Assembly (NCBI RefSeq): GCF_000482785.1
Contig: NZ_AXWS01000013.1
Location: forward strand, 1 to 64,000
DNA from: Derxia gummosa DSM 723
GTDB lineage: Bacteria > Pseudomonadota > Gammaproteobacteria > Burkholderiales > Burkholderiaceae_E
DNA: 64,000 nucleotides
Direction of reading: 5' to 3'
Shown: piece by piece, positions 49,102 through 59,200 of the stretch
Numbering within the stretch: the first letter of the stretch is position 1
How the letters are laid out: each line of letters starts with the position of its first letter
The notes under the pieces: model-generated
Told to the model about the DNA's origin: nothing
Seen by the model: only the letters and a program-made list of their open reading frames with translations
The model's database searches: none
Position numbers and translations under genes: made by a program

Positions 49102-51846
49102 TCAGAGCTTGCTCGTGAACAGGATGCCCACGGTGCGCGGCACCGCCGGCACATAGCTGTTCCAGGTCTTCGAGCGCGGGGTGTCGTCGTTGAGCAAGTT
49201 CTTCACCACGACGCTCACGTCGAAGCTCTTGTTGCGCGCGCCGAGGCCGACGGCCGCGTCGACCAGCCAGTTCGACGGGATCACCGCATACGACGACAGC
49301 GACACGTCGGAGTTGTAGCTCGACGTGTAGGCAGCATTGGCGCTGGTGTGGAACTCGTGATCGCCGAAGGCCGGCTGGCGGTAGTCGATGCCGACGTTGG
49401 CGCTGAACAGCGGCGCGCCCGCGATGCGCTGGCCGCTCACGTCGCGGTAGGCCGGCGCGCCGGTCCAGCCGTTCTCGACCGGCTGGGCCGAGTTGGTGAA
49501 GGACTTGTACACGGCGCGGTTCCAGGCGCCCGAGAAGCGCAGCTGGGTGCGCGGAATGCCCGCGTACACGCCGTCGAATTCCAGCCCCTTCACCTGCACC
49601 TTGGGCACGTTGCCGGTGGCCGAGGTCCAGTAGTTGGTGCCGTCGTTGTTGAGCGTGGTCGTGTAGGCGTCGAGCACGCGCACGGCCTGCTGGTAGTCCT
49701 TGATGTTCATGAGGAACACGTCGGCGTTGAGCACCAGCGTGCGGTCGAGCAGCACCGACTTCAGGCCCAGCTCGTAGCTGTCGGTCTTCTCAGCCTTCAC
49801 GGGCGACGATATGCCGTTGACCACCTGCGAGATGCCGGCCTTCTCGCCGTGCTGGTAGGAGGCATAGGCGGTCAGGTCGCGGTCGAGCTTCCAGCTCGGG
49901 CTGATGACCAGGGCCGGCTGGGTCGAGTTGTAGGTCTTGGCCTCGACGCGGTTGAACACCACGCCGATCTGCGACTTGCGGATCGCCTGGGCATCGGCGA
50001 GCTGGCGCTTCTGCGCGTCGCTCAGCGCGGCCCAGGTGGCGACGTTGAAGTAGCGCTGCGCGGCGGCGTTGGCCTGGGCCAGCGCGGCGGCCGAGGCGGC
50101 GGCGTTGGTGGAATCGGTCGTCAGCGCGACCTGGCCCGCGCCCACCTGCACCGCGCCCGGCGTGCCGGCCGGCACCACGTTGCCGTTCAGCACCCAGCGC
50201 GTCGAGTTGCCGGTGTTGTAGTACGAGTCGAAGCCGCCGAGCGCCACGCCGTTGACCACCGACGGGTTCAGCTCGGGCGCGCTGCCGTTGCTGAGGATGT
50301 AGCTGCTGTTCTCGTTGCTGCGGTTCTCGCGCGTGAAGCGCAGGCCGGTGGTGAGCGTGAGGGGCTCGCTCAGATGCCAGTTGGCCTGGGCGAAGATCGC
50401 GGCGTTCTTGTTCCGGATGTTCTGCGAACCGGCCGGCGAGTTGTAATACATGTTCAGGTTGGCGAGCGACGCGGCCATCAGCGCGCGGCCCGCGCCGTCG
50501 GCATCGAGCCGGTTGTACTGGCCGTTGCTGGCCCACCAGGCGCCGGCGTCATTGCCCCATGAGCGCTGGTAGTTGGCGACGTTCTTCACGTCCATCAGGA
50601 ACACGCCGGCCTGGTAGTCGACCAGGCCGCCGGTGCGCGACGAGATGCGCAGCTCCTGGCTCAGCTGGCGGTAGTCGTTCCAGAAACCACCCGAATTGCG
50701 CATCACGTCGAAGGGCGTGCCTTCGTCGTTGACGGCGTTGAAGTGGTAGTCCTTGTAGGCGGTGATGGACGTGAGCGTGTGGCCCTCGCCGAGCTTCCAG
50801 TTGAGTTCGGCCGAGGTGCCGCGGCTGCCGGTCACGATCGGGCGCTGGTTGTCGTTGTTGATGCCGGCGTAGTAGTCGTCGAGCGTGTAGCCGCTGTTCT
50901 GCGTGAACCAGCGGCGCGCGAGCCGCGTGCCGTTGTCGACGGCGTTGTTGGGGCTGCCGTTGGCATAGGTGGCGGGCGTGGGCGTGTAGCGCTCGCGGCG
51001 GTTGGTGGTTTCGCCGGCGCGCGGTTGCAGCTCGAAGGCGAAGCGCGCGTTGAAGTCGGGCGTGGGCGTGAGCAGGAACTGCACGCGGCCCGAGATGCGG
51101 TCGGTGTTGGTGTAGGTGATGTCGCGGTTGTAGGCGTTGGTCATGTCGCCTTGCTGGCGATTGGCCGAGAAGGTGCCGCGCCAGGCGAGCAGGTCTTCCA
51201 CCACCGGGCCGCCGACGGCGGCGGTCGCGAACAGGCCCTGGCGCTGGCTGAACTGGATCGCGTAGTCGGTGCTCGGCGTGAAGCTCGGGCGGCGCGTCGT
51301 GATGTTGATGACGCCCACGCTCGTGTTCTTGCCGAGCAGCGTGCCCTGCGGGCCGCGCGTCACTTCCACGGCGTCCACGTCCACGAAGTCGAAGCTGGAG
51401 GTGAGCGCGTTGTAGGCGAAGTTCACGCCATCGACGATGACGCCGACGCTCGGGTCCTGGGCTTCGGTCTGGCCGATCTTGCCGAGGCCGCGGATCGACA
51501 GGCTGCTGGTGCGCTGGTTGCCCTGGTTCCACGACACGTTGGCGGCGCGCTTGGTGATGGCGTCGATGCCGTAGGCGCCCAGGCGTTCGAGTTCCTGGCC
51601 CTGCACGACCGAGATCGACAGCGGCACGTCCTGGAGCTTCTCGATGCGGTTGCGGCTGCGCACGGTCACGGCGCCAAGCGCGGGGGCTTCGGCGGCGTCG
51701 GCGTCGGGCTTCTTGTCATCCTCGGCGGCTTGCAAGGGATTGCAGGCGAGCACGGCGAGGCTGGCGGCGGCCAGTGCGATGGGCGAGAGACGGAAGCGGC
51801 GCGCGGCGCCGGTCGCCGTCGGGCGAAGGGTCGAATACGGGTTCAT
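49102..51846 (-). CDS. TonB-dependent receptor 6
   Basis: A 914-residue receptor. Leader LSPIALAAASLAVLACNPLQA is followed by LGAVTVRSRNRIEKLQ, plug with LSIRGLGKIGQTEAQDPSVGV and VEVTRGPQGTLLGKNTSVGVI, and barrel ending VPRTVGILFTSKL. It is very close to receptor 4 over plug and barrel landmarks. It lies downstream of the sulfate-binding-protein gene on the same strand with a terminator between them. Confidence 0.92.
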   Translation of the reverse strand: MNPYSTLRPTATGAARRFRLSPIALAAASLAVLACNPLQAAEDDKKPDADAAEAPALGAVTVRSRNRIEKLQDVPLSISVVQGQELERLGAYGIDAITKRAANVSWNQGNQRTSSLSIRGLGKIGQTEAQDPSVGVIVDGVNFAYNALTSSFDFVDVDAVEVTRGPQGTLLGKNTSVGVINITTRRPSFTPSTDYAIQFSQRQGLFATAAVGGPVVEDLLAWRGTFSANRQQGDMTNAYNRDITYTNTDRISGRVQFLLTPTPDFNARFAFELQPRAGETTNRRERYTPTPATYANGSPNNAVDNGTRLARRWFTQNSGYTLDDYYAGINNDNQRPIVTGSRGTSAELNWKLGEGHTLTSITAYKDYHFNAVNDEGTPFDVMRNSGGFWNDYRQLSQELRISSRTGGLVDYQAGVFLMDVKNVANYQRSWGNDAGAWWASNGQYNRLDADGAGRALMAASLANLNMYYNSPAGSQNIRNKNAAIFAQANWHLSEPLTLTTGLRFTRENRSNENSSYILSNGSAPELNPSVVNGVALGGFDSYYNTGNSTRWVLNGNVVPAGTPGAVQVGAGQVALTTDSTNAAASAAALAQANAAAQRYFNVATWAALSDAQKRQLADAQAIRKSQIGVVFNRVEAKTYNSTQPALVISPSWKLDRDLTAYASYQHGEKAGISQVVNGISSPVKAEKTDSYELGLKSVLLDRTLVLNADVFLMNIKDYQQAVRVLDAYTTTLNNDGTNYWTSATGNVPKVQVKGLEFDGVYAGIPRTQLRFSGAWNRAVYKSFTNSAQPVENGWTGAPAYRDVSGQRIAGAPLFSANVGIDYRQPAFGDHEFHTSANAAYTSSYNSDVSLSSYAVIPSNWLVDAAVGLGARNKSFDVSVVVKNLLNDDTPRSKTWNSYVPAVPRTVGILFTSKL
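51731..51744. repeat. TGCAAnnnnTTGCA palindrome, exact
   Basis: TGCAAGGGATTGCA in the signal-peptide codons of TBDT 6; the same 14-mer occurs at 13686. Confidence 0.65.
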
Positions 51847-52272
51847 GTAGTTGGCCGGTGCGGCAAAAAATGGCTTTGGGATGCCGCTTTTAGCGATCCG
51901 CGTGCCATGCCGAAACAGGACCGAAACAACTGCAACCGACGATGACGAAAACAGCCAGCTTTCCTTTAGCAAACAGTGACTTGCGTGTCCTGCCCGTGAA
52001 GCACCAGCGGCCTGCGGAAGACCGGGCAGGACAGGTGCGCGGCTGCCTGCATGCCAGCAAGCCGGGCCGTGCGGCGCTGCTGGAAACCAAGCTGCTGCTG
52101 CATTCGGCTCAGTGCCGCCCTGTCCGCTGACGGGTGGCGGCCATGCCCGGTTCGCCTCGGCCGTGGCGGCGGGCGGGCGCGCCGGTTTGCGCGGGCAAGA
52201 GAAAAGGGCGCCGGTTGTCCGGCGCCCTTCGGCATCGCGGGCCGGCCGCGCGGGCCGATCAGGCGGTGGTCG
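51847..52272. other. Gap between TBDT 6 and sulfate-binding-protein gene
   Basis: A 426-base stretch with no credible gene. It contains the promoter of receptor 6 in its left part and the sbp terminator in its right part. A run of A near 51866 (gcggcaaaaaatggc) may be part of the receptor promoter. Nothing else recognised. Confidence 0.4.
52195..52229 (-). terminator. Terminator after sulfate-binding-protein gene
   Basis: AAGGGCGCCGG/CCGGCGCCCTT (52204-52214 and 52219-52229) forms an 11-bp stem with a TTGT loop; on the minus strand CCCTTTTCTCTT follows. It ends transcription 44 bases past the sbp stop. Confidence 0.85.
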
Positions 52273-53289
52273 TCACTTCGGCTGGTAGATCTGGTCGAAC
52301 ACGCCGCCGTCGGCGAAGTGGGTCTTCTGGGCCTTGGTCCAACCGCCGAACACGTCGTTGATGTTGAACAGGCTGATCTTCGGGAACTTCGACGCGTACT
52401 TGGCGGCGACGGTCGGGTCGCTCGCGCGGTAGAAGTTCTTCGCGGCGATCTCCTGGCCTTCGGGCGAGTACAGGTAGTCGAGGTAGGCGGTGGCGACCTC
52501 GCGCGTGCCGCGCTTGTCGACGACCTTGTCCACCACGGCCACGGGCGGCTCGGCCAGGATCGACACCGACGGATAGACGATGTCGAACTTGTCGGCGCCG
52601 AATTCCTTCAGCACGAGGTCGGCCTCGTTCTCCCACGAGAACAGCACGTCGCCGATGCCGCGCTCGGCAAAGCTCACCGTCGCGCCGCGCGCGCCCGAAT
52701 CGAGCACCGGCACGCTCGCGAACACCTTCTTGATGTAGTCGCGCGCCTTGGCGTCGTCACCGTTGCTGGCCTTGAGCGCGTAGCCGTAGGCCGCGAGATA
52801 GGCCCAGCGCGCGCCGCCCGAGGTCTTGGGATTGGCGGTGATGCTGGCGACGCCGGGCTTGACGAGGTCGGCCCAGTCCTTGATGCCCTTGGGATTGCCC
52901 TTGCGGACCAGGAAGATGATGGTCGAGGTGTAGGGCGTGCTGTTGTTCTTGAACTTCGTCTGCCAGTCGGCGGCGACGGCCTTGCCGCCTTCGGTGGCGA
53001 TGGCGTCGATGTCGTAGGCGAGCGCGAGCGTGACCACGTCGGCTTCGAGGCCGTCGATGACCGCGCGCGCCTGCTTGCCCGAGCCGCCGTGCGAGGCCTT
53101 GACCGTCACGTTGTCGCCGGTCTTGGCCTTCCAGTACTTGGAGAAGGCGGCGTTGTATTCCTGGTAGAGCTCACGCGTCGGGTCGTAGCTCACGTTGAGC
53201 AGGGTGATGTCCTTGGCCATGGCGCTGCTGCCGAGGACGCCGATGGCGGCGGCAAGCAGGGCGCGGCGCAGGAGGCTGGGGGCTTTCAT
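52273..53289 (-). CDS. sbp: Periplasmic sulfate-binding protein
   Basis: A 338-residue sulfate/thiosulfate binding protein of the Sbp/CysP family. The signal peptide ends GSSAMAKD; next come [41 protein letters not shown] and TNPKTSGG-type segments ([14 protein letters not shown]), which contain the sulfate-contacting Ser/Gly residues of the family. No CysT/W/A permease or ATPase follows; the transporter must be encoded elsewhere. AAGGA ribosome site. It follows the RND operon by 131 bases on the same strand. Confidence 0.93.
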   Translation of the reverse strand: MKAPSLLRRALLAAAIGVLGSSAMAKDITLLNVSYDPTRELYQEYNAAFSKYWKAKTGDNVTVKASHGGSGKQARAVIDGLEADVVTLALAYDIDAIATEGGKAVAADWQTKFKNNSTPYTSTIIFLVRKGNPKGIKDWADLVKPGVASITANPKTSGGARWAYLAAYGYALKASNGDDAKARDYIKKVFASVPVLDSGARGATVSFAERGIGDVLFSWENEADLVLKEFGADKFDIVYPSVSILAEPPVAVVDKVVDKRGTREVATAYLDYLYSPEGQEIAAKNFYRASDPTVAAKYASKFPKISLFNINDVFGGWTKAQKTHFADGGVFDQIYQPK

Positions 53290-53420
53290 CGTTGATTCCT
53301 TGTACGGGTTGGGCGTCGCGCGCGGCGACGGCGTTGCGAGGCTCACGGGAGGAGCACCCAGCCCTCTACGCCAGAGCCGTGCCATTGTTTTCTGCTGCTT
53401 TCGCAGCAGTTGGCGGCCTT

Positions 53421-54968
53421 TCAATCGGCTTGCGATGCTGGCAAGGACTCAGGGCTTGCAAGCGCTGTCGCATTGGCAGCAGCGTCCCAGCCGCCGCCCA
53501 GCGCCTTGACGAGCGCGGCCGTGCCGACGAGCTGCTGGCCGCGGATCTGCACTGCCTGCCGGCGCGCGTCGAGCGCGCGCTGGCGCGCGGTGAGCACATC
53601 GAGCCAGGTGGCCAGACCGCCGGCTTCGCGGGCCTGGGCGATGGCGAGTGCGCGGTCGGCGCTGGCGCTGGCGGCATCGGCGCTGGCGGCGGCGCGGCCG
53701 AGGCCGTCGAGCCCGGCGAGGCCGTCTTCCACCTCCTGCACGGCGCGCAGCACGACCGCGCGATAGCTCGCGCCCGCCGCGTCCTGACCGGCGCGCGCGG
53801 ACTCGACCCGGGCGCGGTTGCGGCCGCCGTCGAACACCGTCTGCGCGACGCTCGCGCCGACCGACCAGAGCAGGCTCGGCGCGTCGAGCAGCGCGGCGAG
53901 CGCGCGGCTGTCGAGGCCGCCACTGGCGCCGAGCACGAGGCTCGGATAGAAGCCGGCGCCGGCGATGCCGAGCTGGGCGTTGGCCGCCGCGACCGCCTGC
54001 TGCGCGGCGGTGATGTCGGGCCGGCGCTGCAGCACTTCTGACGGCAGCGCGAGCGGCAGCGGCGGCGCGGCGGGGAGCAGGGCGGTGGCGGGCGCGTCGG
54101 CGCCGATGCTGGCGGCCGTCGCGTCGGCAGCGGGCCGCGCGGCGACCAGCGCCTCGCCCGGCGTCGCACCGACGAGGCTGGCCAGCGCATGCTCGACCAG
54201 CGGACGCTGGCGCCGCAGCAGGTCGATCGTGGTTCGCGTCGCGTCGAGCTGAGCCTGCTGCTGGGCGAGGTCGAGGCCAGAGGCGGCGCCGCCGGCATGG
54301 CGCGTGTCGAGCAGCGCGACGGCGCGCCGCTGGGCCTCGATGCTCTGCGCGAGCACAGCCAGTTCGGCGTCGATCTGGCGCAGCGTGAAGTAGCTCGCGG
54401 CGATGTCGGCCGCGAGCACGAGGCGCGCGGCGGCGAGATCGGCGGCGGTCTGGGCCTCGGTGGCGCGGGCGGCGGCGATCTCGTTGTCGATGCGGCCGAA
54501 CAGATCGACCTCCCAGCTCGCGGCGAGGCCGAGCGCGTGGTCGTTCTGGGTCGTGGACGAGAGCGTCGCGCCATAGCTGCCGCCGGGCCGGTTGGCCGAG
54601 CTGCGCTGGCGCGTCGCGCGTGCGCTGGCGTCGAGGCGCGGCAGCGTGGCGGCGCCCGCGAACGCGCTTGCGGCGCCGGCCTGGCGCAGCCGCGCGGCCA
54701 GCACCGCGAGGCCGGGGTTGTCGCGCTGGCCGCGCGCGACAAGGGCGTCGAGCGTGGCGTCGTCGAACACGCGCCACCAGGCGCCGCGCGACGCGGCGGC
54801 AGCCGGCGCGGCGGGCGTCCAGGGCAGCGGCGACTGCCAGCTCGCGGGCGCGACGGGCAGGGTTGGCGGAACGACGGCGGTCGGCGCGCCCGCGCAGCCG
54901 GCCAGGGCGACGCAGGCAAGGGCGAGCGCGGCGCCGAGCGGCCGCGCGAGGCAGGCGGCGCGCGTCAT
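53421..54968 (-). CDS. NodT/OprM-family outer-membrane efflux lipoprotein
   Basis: A 515-residue TolC-superfamily channel: lipobox VALAGC with Cys25, two repeats of the OEP domain ([20 protein letters not shown] in the first; [19 protein letters not shown] at the start of the second) and a helical end. It gives the RND pump an exit through the outer membrane. Its ATG overlaps the adaptor stop (ATGA). Confidence 0.92.
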   Translation of the reverse strand: MTRAACLARPLGAALALACVALAGCAGAPTAVVPPTLPVAPASWQSPLPWTPAAPAAAASRGAWWRVFDDATLDALVARGQRDNPGLAVLAARLRQAGAASAFAGAATLPRLDASARATRQRSSANRPGGSYGATLSSTTQNDHALGLAASWEVDLFGRIDNEIAAARATEAQTAADLAAARLVLAADIAASYFTLRQIDAELAVLAQSIEAQRRAVALLDTRHAGGAASGLDLAQQQAQLDATRTTIDLLRRQRPLVEHALASLVGATPGEALVAARPAADATAASIGADAPATALLPAAPPLPLALPSEVLQRRPDITAAQQAVAAANAQLGIAGAGFYPSLVLGASGGLDSRALAALLDAPSLLWSVGASVAQTVFDGGRNRARVESARAGQDAAGASYRAVVLRAVQEVEDGLAGLDGLGRAAASADAASASADRALAIAQAREAGGLATWLDVLTARQRALDARRQAVQIRGQQLVGTAALVKALGGGWDAAANATALASPESLPASQAD

Positions 54969-56263
54969 GGCCGCGCGCCGCTCGGGCCGGCCGGCGGCGC
55001 CTCGGTCGGCAGCACCTGCTCGCCGGCACGAATCGCGTCATGCGGATTGAGCACCACGCGGTCGTCGGGCTTGAGACCGGCGATCACCTCGACCTGACGG
55101 CCAAGATCGCGGCCAAGCTTCACGTCGCGCAGCTCGACGCGGTCATCGGCGCCGACGAGCGCGAGGCGCGGCCCGTCCTGGCGGTATTGCAGCGCGCTCG
55201 CCGGCACGACGAGCGGGCGCGGCGCGGCGGCGCCGTCGGGCGAGCCGGCCGGCTTGCCAGTGCTTGCAACGGCGTCGGCGGGCTTGCCGCCGGAGCCGCC
55301 CGGAGCGCCCGGCGCGCCCGCGCCACCGCGTCCGCCACCGAGCACGAAGCTCACCTCCACATACGCCCCCGGCAGCAGCTTGCCGTCGGGATTGGGCACA
55401 TCCACCTCGACGACCATGCTGCGGCTGTCGGGGTCGATCGTGCCCGCGCGGCGCGCGACCTTGCCCTTGATGACCTGCTGCGGCCGTTCGAGCAGCCTGA
55501 GCGTCGCCTCCTGCCCGACCGCGATCGCGCCCAGATTCGCCTGCGGCACGGCCACCGCCACGCGCAGCGGATCGGTCTGGACGATGCGGAACAGCTCGCG
55601 CGCCGTGCCCGCGTTGCCGGCGCCGACGAGCGCGCCCACCTCCACATTGCGGCGCGCGATCACGCCGTCGAAGGGCGCGACGATGCTGCGGAAGGACAGC
55701 AGCTGCTCCAGCCGGCGGATGTTGGCGTCGGCGGCGGCGAGGTCGGCGCGCGCTTGGCGCAGCGCGGCCGCGCGCTCGTCCACTTCCTGCTGCGAGACGG
55801 CGTCGCGCTCGCGCAGGTCGCGCCAGCGCGCGAGCGAGGTTTCGGCAAGACCCAGCCGCGCCAGCACCTGCTCGCGCGCGGCGCGGGCCTGGGCCAGCTC
55901 CTGTTCGGTCTCGGGCGCGTCGATGAAGGCCAGCCGCTCGCCCCGGCGCACGCGGTCGCCGAGGTCGCGGTCCCAGCCGCGCAGATAACCGCTGGTACGC
56001 GCATAGATCGCGGCCTCGCTCGCGCCGCGCAGGCTGCCCGGCAGCGCGAGCGCGCGGGCGCCCTCGGCCGGGCGCGGATGGCCGACGAGCACGCTGCGCG
56101 GCGCGGCGGCGCGGGTGCTTTCGTCGAGGCTTTGCGCCTGCCTGGCCGAGGCCGCGAGGCGCAGGCCGGCGCCACCGGCGAGCGCGAGCAGGAAGGCGCC
56201 GGCAATCCAGCCGGCGCGGCGCAGCGCGCGCGGATGCGCGGCCACGGGGTCTTGGGAAGTCAT
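54965..56263 (-). CDS. RND efflux periplasmic adaptor (HlyD/MexA family)
   Basis: A 432-residue adaptor with an N-terminal membrane anchor (about residues 18-38), a lipoyl/hairpin region (YLRGWDRDLGDRVRRGERLAFID and a coiled coil with LAQARAAREQVLARLG), a beta-barrel domain (FRSIVAPFDGVIARRNVEVG), and a Gly-rich insertion (GGGRGGAGAPGAPGGSGG) late in the protein that is unusual. It bridges permease and channel. Overlaps both neighbours by four bases. Confidence 0.9.
   Translation of the reverse strand: MTSQDPVAAHPRALRRAGWIAGAFLLALAGGAGLRLAASARQAQSLDESTRAAAPRSVLVGHPRPAEGARALALPGSLRGASEAAIYARTSGYLRGWDRDLGDRVRRGERLAFIDAPETEQELAQARAAREQVLARLGLAETSLARWRDLRERDAVSQQEVDERAAALRQARADLAAADANIRRLEQLLSFRSIVAPFDGVIARRNVEVGALVGAGNAGTARELFRIVQTDPLRVAVAVPQANLGAIAVGQEATLRLLERPQQVIKGKVARRAGTIDPDSRSMVVEVDVPNPDGKLLPGAYVEVSFVLGGGRGGAGAPGAPGGSGGKPADAVASTGKPAGSPDGAAAPRPLVVPASALQYRQDGPRLALVGADDRVELRDVKLGRDLGRQVEVIAGLKPDDRVVLNPHDAIRAGEQVLPTEAPPAGPSGARP
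55255..55268. repeat. TGCAAnnnnTTGCA palindrome, one mismatch
   Basis: TGCCAGTGCTTGCA inside the adaptor gene. A weaker relative, TGCAAGCGCTGTCA, lies at 56560-56573 in the permease gene and TGCAAGCGCTGTCG at 53457-53470. Confidence 0.4.
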
Positions 56264-59200
56264 GTCGAAGCGGAGGAGGGCAGGGCGGAGGAAAGGTCGG
56301 CGCTCAGGGCGGCGCCGTCGGCGGCGCGGGGCATGGCGGGGACGGCGGCGCCGGTGCCGGACGCGACCGGCAGCGCATCGCCGCGCAGGCGGGCGCGGCG
56401 CTCGCGCCGACCGTGCACGCCCGCGAACACCAGCGGCACGAACACCAGCGTCGAGATGGTCGCGAAGGCCAGGCCGCCGATGACGGCGCGGCCGAGCGGC
56501 GCGTTCTGCTCGCCGCCTTCGCCGGCGCCGAGCGCCATCGGCAGCATGCCGGTGATCATTGCAAGCGCTGTCATCATCACCGGGCGCAGGCGCGTGCCGC
56601 CGGCGTCGAGCGCGGCGCGCAGCGCCGGCACGCCGGCCGCGAGCCGCTCGCGCGCGAAGCTCACGACGAGGATGGAATTGGCGGTCGCCACGCCCATCGT
56701 CATCACCGCGCCCGTCAGCGCCGGCACCGACAGCGAGGTGCCGGTCAGGAACAGCATCCAGGCGATGCCCGCCAGCGCCGCCGGCAGGCCGGCGAGGATG
56801 ATCGCGGCGTCGCGCCAGCTCTGGAAATTCACGACGATGAGCAGATAGACCAGCGCCACCGCGAGCGCGAGGCCGAGGCCTAGCTCGCCGAAGGCGGTGT
56901 TCATCGTCTGCACCTGGCCGCGCACGGTGATGTCGCTGCCGCGCGGCAGGCGCGCGCGCAATGCCTCGATGCGCTCGGCGATCTGGTCATGCACGCGGCC
57001 GAGATCGCGGCCATCGACGTTCGCGTACAGGTCGATCACCGGCGTCATGTTGTAGCGCGAGACCACGGCTGGCTGGGCGATCGGCTTGACGCTGACGAGG
57101 TCGCCGAGCAGTTGCGGCACGCGCGGCGCAGCACCGCCGCCGGCGCTCGTGGTGTCGGCCGCGCCCGGCCCGTACACCGGCAGCCGCAGCAGCGCGTCGA
57201 GGCTGTCCACCTCGTGCTGGCGCGTCTGCACCGAGACGTTGTAGGTGTTGCCGTTGGCCGGATTGAGCCATTGCGTCTGCGCGGTCTGGTAGCTGCCGCT
57301 GAGCTGTACCAGCAGGTTCTGCGCGAGGTCGCGCGCCTGGGCGCCGCCCTGCAGCAGCCGGGCGCGGTCCATCTCCAGCGCCAGCGCGGGGCGGTTGAAG
57401 CGCTGGAACAGCGTCACGTCCACCGCGCCGTCGATCGCGCGCAACTCGTGCATAAGTTCGGTCGCCAGCTCCAGGTTCTCGGCGGTCTTGTTGCCGCTGA
57501 ACTGGATGTCGATCGGCGCCTGCAGACCGAAGTTGAGCGTCTGCGCGACCGGATCGGCGGGCTGGAACTGGAACTCCATGCCGGGGAAGGCGCGCGGCAG
57601 CGCGGCGCGCAGCGCGCGGATGTGCTCGCGCGTCGGCGCATGGCCGGGCTTGAGGCTGAGCAGGATCTCGGTGTCGCTCGAATCGAAGGTTCCGTTGTTG
57701 CTGTAGAGCGTGTTGAACGGCGAGTAGGGGCCGCCGACGATGTCCACGAGGCTCGCGATCTCGTCGTTGCCGACGACGCGACGCATCTCGGCCTCGACGC
57801 GGTCGATGAGCGCCGGCATCTCCTCGATGCGCGTGGCGACCGGCGCGCGCACATGCAGCCGCACCTGGCCCGCGTCGACGGTCGGGAAGAAATCTCGGCC
57901 GAGCTGGGGCACGAGCGCGAGTGAGCCGAGGCAGAACAGCGTGAACAGCCCGCCGCACAGGAGCTTGTGCTGGAGCAGCCCCGCGAGCGTGGCCGAATAG
58001 CCGGCGCGCAGCCGCTCGAAGGCGCCATCGAAGGCCAGATGCACGCGCCGCAGCGGCGTGGCGCGCGGCGCCGGCCCGCCCCGGTTGCGCTGGCGCATGA
58101 GGTACATCACGAGCGTCGGCACCAGCGTGCGCGACAGCAGCCAGGACGCGAGCATCGCGTACACGACCGACAGCGCGAGCGGCACGAACAGCGTGTGCGC
58201 GACGCCGCTCAGCAGGAACACCGGCAGGAAGACGATGCAGATGCACAGCGTCGAGACGAAGGCCGGCGTCGCGATCTCGGCCGCGCCGTCGAGGATGGCC
58301 TGATGCGGCGCCTTGCCCATGTGCAGATGGCGCTCGACGTTCTCGATCTCGACGGTCGCGTCGTCCACCAGGATGCCGACCGCGAGCGCCAGCCCCCCGA
58401 GCGTCATCACGTTGATGGTCTGGCCCGTGAGGTGGAGCAGCAGCACCGCGCTCAGGATCGACAGCGGAATGCTGACCGCGATGATCGCGGTGCTGCGCCA
58501 GTTGCCGAGGAACAGCAGGATGAGCGCGACCGTCAGGCTCGCCGCGATCACCGCTTCCTCCACCACGTTGAACACCGCCGCGCGCACGAAGCGCGACTGG
58601 TCGGCGAGCTGCGATACCTCCACCTCGGGCGGCATCGCCTCGACGGCCTTGGGCAGCGCGCGATGCACGGCGTCGAGGATGTCGAGCGTCGAGGCCTTGC
58701 CGTTCTTGAGCAGGGTCATGAGCATGCCGCGCTCGCCGTCGCGCCTCACCACGGTCTGCGGCGCCTGGCTGCCGTCATGCACATGGGCCACGTCGCGGAT
58801 GAAGACCGTGCCGCCGCCGAGTTTGCGGATCGGGATGTCGCCGAGCGCGGCGATGGTCGCGGGCGAGCCGTTGAGCGCGACGTTGAATTCGGTGTCGCCG
58901 AGCTTGGCCGTGCCCGTCGGCAGGATGAGGTTCTGCGCCGACAGCGCGTTGACCACATCCACCGGCGTGAGGCCGCGCGCCGCAAGCGCCGGCCCGTCGA
59001 GATCGACCGACACCTGACGGAAGCGCCCGCCGAAGGGCGCGGTGATGGCGAGGCCCGGAATCGTCACCAGCCGCGTGCGCAGCTCGTTGAAGGCGGCGTC
59101 GTTGAGTTCGCCTTCCGTCAGCACCTTGCTGCTCACGCCGAGCTGCATGATCGGCAGGTTGGACGCCGAGTACTTGACGATGGTGGGCGGCGTGCTGCCC

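Noticed and set aside
48870-49118. An 82-codon Val-Thr repeat frame
   Set aside because: It is produced by the GGTGAC repeat, has no ribosome site and runs past a terminator into the end of TBDT 6.
53457-53470. TGCAAGCGCTGTCG as a full palindrome copy
   Set aside because: Three of ten defined positions differ; kept only as a weak relative.
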